Shown one piece after another: positions 11,581-24,400 of a stretch of 64,000 bases of DNA. Positions within the stretch are counted from its first letter, which is position 1. Each line of letters opens with the position of its first letter. The stretch is from the NCBI RefSeq assembly GCF_945859685.1, contig NC_079149.1, forward strand, positions 138,734,153 through 138,798,152, given 5' to 3'. The position numbers and the translations under genes were made by a program. Origin of the DNA: Eupeodes corollae (lineage: Eukaryota > Arthropoda > Insecta > Diptera > Syrphidae). Below the pieces are notes generated by a model. It saw only the letters and a program-made list of their open reading frames with translations, made no database searches and was not told where the DNA came from.

Positions 11581-12811
11581 TAAGGTGGCGCTACAGTCCT
11601 GTGTGAACTAGAACCTCACCCAACAAACTTTTTCCAATTGGACGATCTTCCTCTACTGCACTGTTTCCATGTGTTTTACATGCCCAGCCATCTTAGGCGT
11701 TGGACTTCTACCCTTCTGGCTAAGTCTACGTCGCTGTACAGCACGTAGAGCTCGTCGTTCCATCTTCTCCTCCACTCCCCTTCGATGCATACGGGACCGT
11801 AGATCACACGAAAAACTTTTCTCTCGAAACGACCCAAGGTGCTTTCATCCGCTATTGTCACAGTGCATGCTTCTACTCCAAATAGCAGGACGGGGATGAT
11901 AAGGGTGTTCGACACTTTGGTCCTTCGAGAGAGGACTTTTCCACTCAATTGCTTTCTTAGCCCAAAGAAACAGCGGTAAGCAAGAGTTATTCTTCGTTTT
12001 CTGCGTTTACAACGGAGCCTAGGTAGACGAAGTCGTTGACTACCTCAAAGTTACGTCTGTCGTTGGTGACGTTTTGACCAAGACGTCGGTGTTGTATATC
12101 CTTTCTTGACGACAGCATGTACTTTGTTTTGTCCTCATTAACCGTTAAACCCATTTTTGCTGCCTCTGCCTCAATACTCACAAAAGCCCCATTGACATCA
12201 CGCTGAGTTCTTCCGATTATGTCAATATCATCAGCATATGCCAGTAATTGGACAGACTTTTGAAAGATAGTGCCTCTAGTGTTGACGTGTGAGCTCTGCA
12301 CTATTCTTTCAAGCACGATGTTAAAAAAATCACATGACAGCGCATCATCACCTTGTATAAAACCTTTTTTGACATCGAAAGGTTCTGTTAAGTTGTTTCC
12401 AACCTTTATGGAGCAGCGTGAATTCTCCATGGTCATCCTACACAAACGGACGAGTTTGACAGAAATGCCAAAACTAGCCATGGCTCTATAAAGCTCGTCC
12501 CTTTAGATGCTGTCATATGCCTTGAAATCGATGTAAAGATGGTGTGTGTCGATTTTGTGTTCTTGGGTTTTTTCCAGGATCTGCCGTAATGTGAATATTT
12601 GATCGACTGTGGACTTTCATGGTCTAAAACCACACTGATAAGGACCTATCAGGTTGTTGACGATGGGCTTTAGACGTTCACATATTACGGCAGAGAAGAT
12701 TTTGTAGGCGATGTTTAGTAGACTGAATTCTGTATAGTTGGTGTTTAGTTGGTAGTTTAAAGGATCTCCTTTTTTCAGGATCGTACAAACAATACTGAGG
12801 TTCCGTTCCAC
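11581..12811 (-). mobile_element. RTE-like LINE fossil, reverse transcriptase and 3' end
   Basis: Reading the minus strand from 12811: NYTEFSLLNIAYKIFSAVIC, then LIGPYQCGFRP, a palm-type stretch ending QGDDALSCDFFNIVLERIV (near 12345), the catalytic box AYADDIDIIGRTQRD (near 12230), MGLTVNEDKTKYML and VVNDFVYLGSVV. The C-terminal part follows (FGVEACTVTIADESTLGRFE; GPVCIEGEWRRRWNDELY). Frameshifts and stops interrupt it. There is no RNase H, as in RTE-type elements. The 3' end (GTTCACACAGGACTGTAGCG and CCACCTTA, minus strand) resembles the 3' end of the SINE in this window. Confidence 0.88.
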
Positions 12812-15271
12812 AGTTTCTTAACATCAAAACAAACTAATAATAATAGCTTAATAATAATTATAAATTATGAAAATTCTGAGCAATTGGCTCGTTTAATGTT
12901 CAACTTTGATATTTTTCAATTAATAGTTAAAATTTGATATTCCCGATAGGGGTGAAAGTAACCCGTTCATTAAGTCAAACTCTGTTTAATCTCGGACATT
13001 GTGTTGAAAACATTTGACTTTTCAGATGCATAGAACAAATACAAAACTCAATTTACTTATATCCAAAAGCTGGCAACCCTATCTTACAATAACGAAGCGA
13101 TAAGTGTTCATATCATTCTTTCACATATTTTTCAAATTATTTCTAAAACTCAAAACATTATTCACAAAATAAATGTTCTGCTAAAATAAAAAAAAAGGAG
13201 CTCAAAGATTTATTGACGCTTTCGTCAACATCACAAACATCGTTCTTGATTAGAATGCTTACAAAAAAAATATCAAAGCTTCATATAAATACCTTCGTTG
13301 AAAAATCAATTAAATTTTATGACACCGGGGGATATACAATTTTTTGTTCTGCTGACTTGAGTATACCAACCCTACCCTCGTTAATCAATTCGTCCCCTTA
13401 CTCAGCTCATAGTCACAATCCTCTATAGTTTAATTTCAATCAAAACAATCTTTCTATATGTATGTTTGTAAGTTCATATACGTAGGTATAGTACATATGT
13501 ATATGTTTATATAAAAGAGCCCACACATTTTGATGGCAAAAGAATAGGAATGCCAAACAAACAGAATACCCTAAACACATGTCTTTTAATTTGCGTTACT
13601 TAATTAAAAAAGCATTTCGTCCTTGATTTAGAAACCCCTGCTGGCGAAGAACTCTCTACGCCCGTCATTTTGGGTATTTGTATGTTTCTGATAGGTCCTT
13701 AATTCGACAATGTCCAAACTTTTGTAATCCCACTGCGAGGGTCGGTCGTCGAGGGTTTTTTGGGCAGCTTTCACAACTTTCACAGCATTGAACACGGACT
13801 GGACAGTAGTCGGACAGTCAGACATTCAGACAGACGGACATGGATGGTGCCACATTGGTGCTTGTGGAACTCTAGCAATATAAGAAAAAGGATTTTATAC
13901 TATACAACTCTTGAATTTTGATAAGGGTCACTACAACTGTGAATGTGGAGTTTGAGTTGGAGTTGAAGTGGTCGCTTTGTGTGCGAAATGTTTTGTAGGG
14001 TTTTTGACTTGACTTATCAAATGGGTATTAAGTAGTTTAATATATCTACTCCCTCTTTCTCTCTCTATCTTGTTGTTGAGGATCTGTGTTGAATCCCTGC
14101 TCCGGGCAGCTGTTGCCAAAACAATTAATTCTGTAACAATCTACCTGGGGTTTTCATTTTCATCAACTGTATATACTTACTATAAGGCTACTGCAGCAGA
14201 AGTAGAAGCAGAACCAGAAGCAGTAAAGCCCATGTCCTTACTCCTTGTCGAATGATTTATTATTAGAGGTCTTCTCCTCTCCGAATAAAACAACAAGGTT
14301 ATAATTTTGCATGGTATATATGTATATATATATATTTTATTTTTAACTTTTCTTATAATTTCTTTAAATAACATAAATAATAGAAAATAAAGAATTAAAA
14401 TCAAAAAAGAAAAACAAAACTTTCTGGCTAGTAAAACAAAATTCTTCACATCACTCCGTTTGTTAGGGAGGAAGGACCTTTTAATTATAATAATACATTC
14501 TTTTTAATAATATTATTATTTTTATTATTTTTACACTTAAACGTGTTTTCCTGAGGGAGGAAGTCAACAACGAATGAAAACTGAGAGGGTTTAGAAAACA
14601 AAAATCAATATTTTGGTTTTGTGTGGTGTGTGAAGATGACATATCGCATGCAAACAATTTAAGTTCATTTCTCAATAATTTTTACCGACAGTTTCATTTA
14701 TTTTTATAAAAATACACAAATATAGGACATTTGTTGGGTTCTCATATTTTTTTGTTTTTGTTCCATTGTTATTATTATCATTTAATATCTACAAGTTATT
14801 TACATGGCATTTACAACAATAATATTATGTATAAGGTTGGTAGGTCCTTCCTCAAGGAGGTCGGCCCTGGACCTCCTTCTGCCCCGTTTTTTTCTTTATT
14901 TTGTTTATTTCCAAATACTATATACAATAACCATAAGTAAATTCCTTTTTTTATATCGTATTTACTAAAATATCGTTAATAATAATTGAATTTATTGTTC
15001 GCTTAAGTCGTCACGTAAGAGGTCGTCCTGGCTGTGCCATGTACGATGTAATTATATCCTCTGGCAATGGAATATGTGATATTTTTGTTGCGCGGCGTGA
15101 GATTCATATATTTTTTGTCATATTTTGTTTGGATTTTATTTTTTTGTTAATTTATAAGGACTATACAACGCTGATAGTTTGCTGATGTTTAGAGATGATG
15201 ATAGTTATGTTTATAGTGTATTTTGTTTCTGTTGTAGGTTTGTAGGTGTAATGGGAGCAGTTTAAAATAAT
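12812..15271. other. non-coding stretch downstream of Tmtc2
   Basis: AT-rich, no coding signal. It may contain the Tmtc2 3' UTR (several AATAAA motifs on the minus strand). GAGGAAGGACCT at 14468-14479 recurs as its complement at 14841-14852; I see no element around it. Confidence 0.45.
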
Positions 15272-15277
15272 TTTATT
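15272..15277 (-). terminator. candidate polyadenylation signal after Tmtc2
   Basis: On the minus strand this reads AATAAA, about 25 bases beyond the Tmtc2 stop codon. That would make a very short 3' UTR. A second AATAAA lies at 15135-15140 and others further on, so the real site cannot be chosen from sequence alone. Confidence 0.3.
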
Positions 15278-15301
15278 GTTTAAATGATTTAAGAGTGGAT
15301 A

Positions 15302-15478
15302 TTATTTCACTTCGGTTATGCCGAGCTTGGCTAGATTTCCCAATGTGGTTGGATCACCGGGCTGCAGTCTTAAGGCTTCCTTATAACTAACCGCAGCGTT
15401 ATTTGTGCGTCCTAACAAGTGCAATATGGCTCCTAAGTTTGTGTGCGCTCGCGCGTCATCTGGTCGTAGCATTACTGC
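15302..15478 (-). CDS. Tmtc2: Tmtc2 exon 10: last TPR repeats and stop
   Basis: The acceptor is TTCATAG before GCAGTAATG. It encodes residues 905-962 (MLRPDDARAHTNLGAILHLL, then AVSYKEALRLQPGDP and NLAKLGITEVK) and ends in TAA at 15304-15302. The AHTNLGAILHL.GR wording closely matches the C-terminal repeat of TMTC2 proteins. Confidence 0.96.
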   Translation of the reverse strand, partial: AVMLRPDDARAHTNLGAILHLLGRTNNAAVSYKEALRLQPGDPTTLGNLAKLGITEVK

Positions 15479-18400
15479 CTATGAAATAGAATTTTATAGT
15501 TATTTTTTTGAAAAGAGAGGGTGTTTTTTTTTTATTTAGAAACTTACTTTTCGATACCACGCTTCTGCTTCAATTTTCCTATCTAAGAGTCTTAAGGCTG
15601 TTGCAACTGCCACTACGAGGGAATAATCATTAGGTGATAACTCAGCGGCTCTCAGCCGATAGTACAAAGCTTCTTCTCCTCGTGTTAGTCCTGACAGAAA
15701 TTCCGCTGTGCATAGAAAAATTTTAAGAAGAAAAAGAAGTATGAGGTCTTGCAGGTTTCATATATATAAAAGGAAATTCTAAAACTTACCATAGTGATGA
15801 TATACTCCAGATTGATCGGGAGCCAGTTGCAATGCTCTTTTAAACCACAGCTCAGCTTCTGATGCTCTGCTGCTCTGTGATTGGAAAACAATTTCACAAT
15901 AAAGTCAAAAATGCAAAAAATTTGCAGTCAATATTTAATCGGTCTTAAAAAGTTTAAATTAGGAATACTCAACAAAAACAGGAAAGGAACTTAAAAAAGA
16001 AAAAGCAACATCCCCAAAATGTTGAACTTTTGAATTTGAAAAATAAATGAAAACCTTTAAAATTCATGCGACAAGAAACTTTAACTTACATTTCTAGCAA
16101 GCATGTTTCCATACGACAAATGTGCGGCTACGTGATCCGGTTGGATTCGTAGCGCAGCTCTGTGATATTTTTCCGCCTCGTCCCATTGCTGTAAGCGACC
16201 AAGCACATCACCTATTCTATGATAGAGCACCTCTCGCTGAAAGTACGCCGGAAGTGAATGCATCGCTTCCCTATAAACAGCCAAAGCACGTTGCAACTTT
16301 CCCTGTTCGGCATACAAGTTTCCCAATTGAAGGTATGCCGACATGCGTGCATTTTCGTGAGCAGCCCGGTCTCTGACCCCGGTACCATCAGTTTTTGTTC
16401 CCTCTTGCAACACTTTAACTGCTTCATGACACTTGCCCATGGCTATCAGCGATGTTCCCAGATTCAGATAAGCAACTGTGTGTACACGAGTATAGTGTGG
16501 CAAGTATGGTGAGCCGAGACAAGGCAACAAGTTTAGAGAGGAAACAACAACAACAACAAAAAATATATATATATATATGCATGAAAATGGTGGAAACAAT
16601 AATAATAACTGTACACGAATAGCCAGGAGGGGTAGTTAAAATAAATTACCTGCCAGATTGGGACGAAATTGTATCGCCCTCTGGAAATTCTCTACTGCAT
16701 TTTTAAAGTTCTGCTGATTTTGATGCAGAATTCCTCTGAAAATTTTTAAAAATAAAATATAAAATTTAAATTAGTTCGAGAGAGAAGGAGGTAGAGAGAG
16801 AGAGAGAAAAAAAAAGTTTGTTTTTCAATGAAAATATAGGAAGGAGTTTTATTTAAAGGTTTCTTAAGAATTCTTGTTTTTTCCGAGGCTGAATAAGTAA
16901 GTATATTTTTAAAGGTTAGGTTTCTCAGACAGCTCTATTTTTCTTGGAATTCATATTTTAACCTATGACCTTTTTTTGGTCTGCTTAACTGACACACCAA
17001 TAACTCTAATTCTCTAAACTCAAATGTTTTCATTTTGTTTGTTTTCTAAAAATGTTATAGTTTTTATCAGAAACTGTGCCGAAATTTGTATTATTTTTCT
17101 TTCATTCATAATATGGAAAGAGTCCTGACTTCTGACCCAATTAATTTCCTTCCAATTTATTAAAACCGCCTTGTCGATGGAAGGTATACAAAAAAATTGG
17201 AAATAAAAAGTTAATTATTTTCATTTGGTTTTCATTTTTTGATTGAGTTTTGATTTAACAATGAAAATTATTCAAACAATTCTTTTTCCTGTTAAATTAA
17301 TATTGAATTGAATATAAATAACGACTAATTCTCTGCTGAAGTCTTTATTACGAAACTTTTTGAGGAACAAGAATTTGAACTTTAAGGAAATATTATAGTA
17401 GGACCGTTTTGAGTCAAACATCAAAATCAGTGATTTCAAGTTTTTGGAAACTTTTTTTAAAGATCGTTTTTGGGTTAATTTCTTCAAGTTTATATTTTTT
17501 TTCAACTGCAGAATTGGCTTACGTGAAGGTAACTCAAAATTATTAAACATTAATTTTAGAGTGCAAATGCCGTCAAATTGTTGGTTAATATTTTTTACTT
17601 GGAAAAATGTTGCCGCAACCGTAATGAATAAAAAGGGTTATGATTTGACGCTAGTGGTCAAATTTTTACTTCTACCAAGATGGAGAAAAGTTTGTATTTA
17701 AAATATTTTTTTTTTATAATTTACAGGCACTCAAGGGATTATTAGTACCCTTCATATGTTTGAATTTAAACACAGTGCAAGCGTTAGGAAAATAGGGAAG
17801 GATTAAATAGGAGATACCGGTGCACATTGGTCTTTAAGTTCTGAATACCAAAATGGAAGGGAAAAACAGAGCTGGCCAAAGCATTCCACATTCTCGATGT
17901 GCGATTTAAGAAAGAATCTCTATATTCGACAGTACGATCGGAATTGAGCTTAAGGGTAGACTAATGAGCATTCCTAGAAGTGCGAGTATTACGGCTGAAT
18001 CGTTTAAGGGGTGGAATGCAACTGGCTGATTCGACAGAACATTGTTTCTTAAAATATCGATAAAACAACGAAAGGCATGAAACATTGCGGCGGTGTTCTA
18101 GCGATGTAAATGTTTCGATTATAGTTCTTTCGCCTATCATTTTAAAAGCCCTTTTTTGAATTCTATCCAAACTTGTTTTGTGAGCACCTGCCCAGATATG
18201 CGAATTATACTCAAGCTTTGGACGGATGAAAGCTTTGTAGATTACAGCGAAATCAGAAGGGGTGACAAATTTCTTGGACTGTCGAAGAAATTCTAAGCAC
18301 CTGGCAACATTTTTGGAAATGTCAAATATGTGATCATTCCATATAAGGTGATCTGTGATACATATACCAAGTACTGACAGTTGATTAGTTTCTTGGATTC

Positions 18401-21400
18401 AAATACCACTCATAGAAAGCGGCATCGGGGGTGTGTTACGCTTTAACGACAGGAGACAGCATTGAATTTTAGAACCATTAATTTCCCATTAAACAATGCT
18501 GTCAAGATCATAATTTAATGAGATATATCATACGCTGCCGTTGAGGTTCCACATCCGAAGGACAAGGATGTGAATCTAGAAACGAATATGAAAAGCTGAG
18601 AGTAAAACAGTTTAATGGATTGGAAGTGGGAGACAAGAGATCATTTATGAATATAAGAAAGACAGTCGGAGACAAAACGGAGCCCTGGGGGACACCAGAA
18701 TTTATTTTATGAATTTCAGACTTGAAACCATCCAAAACAACTTGTATGGAACGGTTAGAAAGGTAATTTCTAATCCAACGAAGAAGAGATTCATCAATAC
18801 GAAAAGCACGCATTTTCGATAAGAGAGCTTGATGCCAAAATTTATCAAATGCTTTTGAAATATCAAGTGCAACAATCTTACTTTCTCTAAAACGATGTAA
18901 AGATTTGTTCCACTGTTCGGTGAGCTAAACCATGAGATAACCAGTAGACCTTTTGTTACGAAAGCCACACTGTCGGTCATTAGGAAGCTTCCGTTCTTCA
19001 AGATATTTCTTAAGCTGATAATTTATCAGCGTTTCCATGACCTTGGAAAGAAGATACGTGAGTGATATTGGACGATATTTTGGGGGAAAGGAAGCTTTGC
19101 CTTTTTTATTGACAGGCTGGACAAATGTTTTTTTCCATCAGCTCGGAAAGAGACCTGTAGAGTAGGAAAGATGGAAAAGTTTAAGCAGTGGTTTTTCCAG
19201 CATTGAAGAAAACCTCTTTCGAACAATTGGGGAGATACTATTCGGGCCAGTGGATTTGTGTATGTCAAGGTCTTTCAGTCCTCTTGCAACTGCACTAGTG
19301 CGAAAGGAGATTCGTCCCATAGAAACATTTACGCTCTCAAGAACAGGAGAGCTCATGACACTTTCCGGTAGCGTCGAATTAACAGCAAACTGTGCTGCAA
19401 GCAAACTGGCTTTATCGAACAAGTTCACATAAGAAGTGTCATTGTGGACGAGCGTTGGAAATGAGGATGACGTGGTGTTTCGTACGTTTTTTACAAATGA
19501 CCAGACATTTTTACTACCTTTGGGACATTGTAGTATTTTTGCCTTAATTTCGAATCATGCAAAAATATTGTTCGTAGAATATGACCATTACAGGTCTTTC
19601 TAGCTTGTTTGAACTTACATATCTGAACCTAATAACTTCTTTACAGCTAGAATCAAACCATGAGTTCTCTTTGGGTTTGATAGATTTCACCCTATTCTGG
19701 AATAAAATTTCTCATTCCACAAAGAATTAAATTTGTAACGTGAGTATCGAGGAAGTATAGTGACCAGTTAAAGCTCCCAAAAAATTCATTAAGACCGTCC
19801 CAGATGCCGATCTGCATCCCACCGCAGTGCACGCGTTTTGAGAGTCTTGTTGCCATTGGATTTGTCATAGATTTTTTAAAGAAATGCACAAACGAAAAAG
19901 ACAATATTTGACTCTTTTTTTTAACAAAACATCAACATTTAATATTGGTCGAAATTTTAACCAACATTTCTTAATTTTTTAACAATAATTTTTTTGGAAT
20001 AATGCCCGTAATCGATAAAAACTAAAGTGATTCGAATATAATTGAAATAGGAAGTTTTTTTTACAATTGGATTTTGGCTTAAGTAGACTTAAGTTGTTCA
20101 ACAACTTGAACACGCTCTTTAAAAGTGTGTTTTCAAGGGAAATGCGAGTATAAATCAAACGGCCCATTTCTTATTGTAATAAGTCCAAGTTAAATACAAA
20201 ATTTGTCTTGTCTTAAAATGAATAAGCTTTATTCAAGCACCTACAATTTTTCAAATATTTACAATAACAACCAAAAACTTTCCCCTAACAACATATTTAC
20301 ATTGATGGACCTATTTTTAAATGAAAAGTCTGAAGCTCTTAAACCGGAGAAGCAAGTTCGGAATTTCACTTTAATTTTCTTTTCTTTTTTTTCTCATCTG
20401 CATGTTCAACTGGAAAATTTTTTAAACTAATCTCAAAGCCAAATTTATACTTCATTTTAACGTAAGGGTAGGGTAGGTACCTAACCTAACTAAGTACGGA
20501 CCCCCTTACCAGCCGTATCCAACATCAAACAAACAACAAATGAACCCTCAATCTTTATTAACTTTCATAGTAAATCAAAATCATAGCTCTTTAATCCTTT
20601 TGGAAAATGCAAAATGAAAGAAAAACAGGTGAAAATTTAATTCCACATTTCCCAGGATCAGGACAAGGACGAAAACGAAAATGAGAACGAGTACGAAGGA
20701 CGGATTTTAATCTACCTCAGCGAATCTTATTTCTCACAAATTTTTATTTTAAGTCTGGGATTACGTCCACACAAATAAAACAGTTTAATCTTTTGTTGGT
20801 TGGCTGGGTGATGGGCTCAAAACCCCAACCCTTCGCTAAGCGTACGAACGAACGAACCAACATCCATCAATTCACTCATTCATCCCTATCACATAGCTTT
20901 TGGTCTGATATAGAGAGTAGGAATCAAATTATTCGGTTCAATGATCAGCACTTTTTGTTATCGGTTTTGGGGGGAAGTACCTATTGGAAATCACCTTCAA
21001 CAGTTGATGTTTCCCTTTGGTTTATTTTTGTGTTTTATTTTTGTTTCAGTATTATTTGTTTTTTTGACTTGGGGAAGGATTTCAATCCTATTAAATAAAT
21101 TCAAACCAATATAAACGTTGTTGGTATAGGTATTGTATGTTAGTCTATACGAATTCCAAAACAACTCCTGTTTACCTTACCAAATCTCAAAACTTTATAC
21201 AATATAGACGCCTAGTCTGGCTCACAAAATTGGAGGTAGATTTAGAAGGGAAAAAATGAAAGCTGTCCAAATAAAGCTCTGATAAACCGAACTAATCCAA
21301 AAACTGAATAGAACAGACCTTCCTACAGTGATTGCTTTGGTAATCTCTCCGAACCAACTTATGCCCTTACTATGAAAGAACTTTTCCAATTAGGTAAAAC

Positions 21401-24400
21401 TAATTTCTTCTAAGGGAAAATAGAAACAAACCATAAAGCCTATTATTTCAAGCATATCCCACAAGTTTCTGTAATGATCAAAAGATTTTTTGTATGTTCC
21501 TACTTATGAGGATACCTGCTTTTAGAAAGAAACAAAAATGGGACACAAATAACATAGAAAGCGCTATCACCGTCAAGAAAAGTCACGAGTGAATATCTCG
21601 TCCTTTTAGTGTGTTCTATTTGACAAACTATTGAATGTTATCTCGTTGGGAAATAAAACGACGCAGGTATACCGAATTCCAAAGAATAAAGATGAATGTC
21701 ACAAAGTACATTGTCCCGCAACCATTAGCTATTTCCATACATCAGCATAGACGGAGGACTCTACAAAGGACTTCAAATGCACAGCCGCTTTTGGAATCCA
21801 ATACCTTACCTATGTGAAAACCTATCTATCTACCTGCGCGCCATATGGTCGGCAGTTCTTTGAATAGCGTCGTTGTCGTCATTCGCCGTTGTCTCCGCAA
21901 AGGAGCAAAATAAGTGCTTTTCTTTTTTCACCTAAAATAAGAAAAGGTGAATGGGCATTCACCCACAGCACAAAAAGCAAAGAGATACATTCACAATCAA
22001 ATGCGAAAATATGCACAGTTTTTCTTTTAGTTTTCCGTTTCTAAGGCCCCAAACCCAACCACCCTTGCGCCTATCATCCATCAGCAACTATAGGACTATC
22101 TCTTTGCCTAGAAAACGTTGTGTATATGCGGCATGACGACGACGACAAAAATGCGAATTATACACTTGCTCTAAAATCCGATTCCATTCAAAAAACAACA
22201 ACACCAACAACTATAACTGATGTGCAGAAAAAGCCAGGATTTCCACAGCAACGACACCGCCAAGGGAATGGAACGAGGACAAGTGAGGATAAGGATGAGG
22301 TATGAAGAAGAGAATGAGGCTGGAGGCCTGACTGCTGATGCTGAGGCTGAACGCTGAAGCTAAAGTGTAGCAAAAGGACTTACTTTTTACCAAGCGCATT
22401 AACGGCATTTGAATGGCATTCATCAACGTGCTGAGTGATGAACATCAGGACTCAGGAGTGTAGGTAGAGGAAGACGTACCTACTCGTATACACTGCACAG
22501 TGCACAGGTTTACAGGAGGACCATGATGCAGCAACCCAAAGTACAGAGAAGCTATCTACTCTATACTACGAGTACTTAACAACAGTTAAAGATATAAAAT
22601 GGGAACTAAAATATGCAAGTTGTATTTATGTGTGTATCCACCTACAGGACATCGCACAGGAGTCTCTCCTGAACTGATATCTGTCTCTGTATCTGTCTCT
22701 GTGCACATATAAAACGACATGGCATCTCCCATTGATATCATATCACTCAGTTTTTAAGGAAACAAGAATTTTCATTCAAAACTAGCCTAAGGACATAACA
22801 AAGACACATCCACTATACATGTACCTACGTATACTCCTGGCATAGGTATACCGGCAGCCGGCAACCGGCAGCAGCGGAACTGTTCTGCTCTCTGGTGGCA
22901 GTTAATGCCGTTTCGGGACGTGCGACAAAGAGTGTGACAGTAAATTCGTGCTACAAGCTGCAGGATAGGATGTCGGATTAAAATCTGGAATTTAGGTGCA
23001 ATGGAAGCAAAAGCCGAAGCGAAAAAGATCCTAAGCTCTCGTCCTTTAAGGCGTATATAGTGTAAAGCTCCTTTTTTCCAACATCAGCACAGGAGCAGGA
23101 TTAAACGATGAAGAGGCCAACATAAAAGCAGTAAAAAAAAAGGAAGAAAATACTCACACGGCAGCAAATGAGACATTCGAAACTGGAACATGAACAACTA
23201 TACTTTTCCTGTCTCTTGTGGGAGTAGATATTTAGGCCGGGGTTTGAGTTTGGGCTTGAGTTTGTTGGTTTGGGTGACGGTTATAGGAGAGAAATCAAAT
23301 GTTTTTTTGTTTTGCTTGTGCCACACAAACGAATGTTAGAAGGATAAAAATGCCATTCAGCATACATTGCTTATGTCAGTATATCAAAAACACACAGAGT
23401 TTTCTGAGGGTGAAGTCGTTCTGAAGATTAGAAAAGATACCAGTAAGGAGACGATATAGATTCTTGTTGACTCGAAATGGCATGAAGAATTAACAAAAAG
23501 TCTTAATATCAATCGGAAGATTGGATGCTATCGAAGTGGAAAAGAGAGTTCCTAGAATCAGGCTTTAAAAAATTTAATGAACGACACATAGGACTCACCA
23601 TTTATTGGAATTTTTTCACTTAAAAGTTACAAACGAAAGAAGCAATCCTTAAAAGTCATTATATACTCTCGAGTCACTTTTTTGACAGAGTTGATGAAAG
23701 TTAAAATTCAGCATTTTCTTTTAAATATGAAACTTCTTGTTAACAATTATTTTCTGTTAAATATTGTAGTTTGTTATTAAACAATTATTGATTGATACTT
23801 GAAACTCGCAATAAGGGTGAGTATTGAATTGTTGATATTTGTTAGAACTGTTCTATCTGAAGATGTGAAAATTTTTGTAAGACTTGTCACCTCCAAACAA
23901 AACTTATTTAAAGCAGAAAAAGTTTAGCTATGGAAAAAAGTTGTAAGCTGCAGAGCACCAGCGGATTGTCAAAAAATATGAGAGATAAACGAATTCTAAG
24001 TTCTTCTAAAAAATTAATAATTCTCTGTAACGGCGAAGAAATATTCATTCTAGAAACAGGGTTAATATTAATGTTTTTATAAAGCTTGCACTTTTGTTAG
24101 AAAAAAAAACATCATACTCTTCCGCGTACTGTCTCGGACTTGTTTTTCATTCCATTTAAAATAGGTACACTTATGGCGATGTACCCGTGGCGGTATGATT
24201 AGTTGGTAGGACTTTCTCAGACTTAATCCCTGCCTGAGTCATCAAAAGTTCTTTTCACATGGATTGTGAGGAATTGAAAAATCCTCCAAGAGTAATTTTT
24301 GTCATAAAAAAAAATAAAATCAAAAAAAATCAAATGGGGTGGCGCAACAGTCCATTGTGAACCAGGGCCTAGTGACTTACAACTCTCAACCATTCCTGTG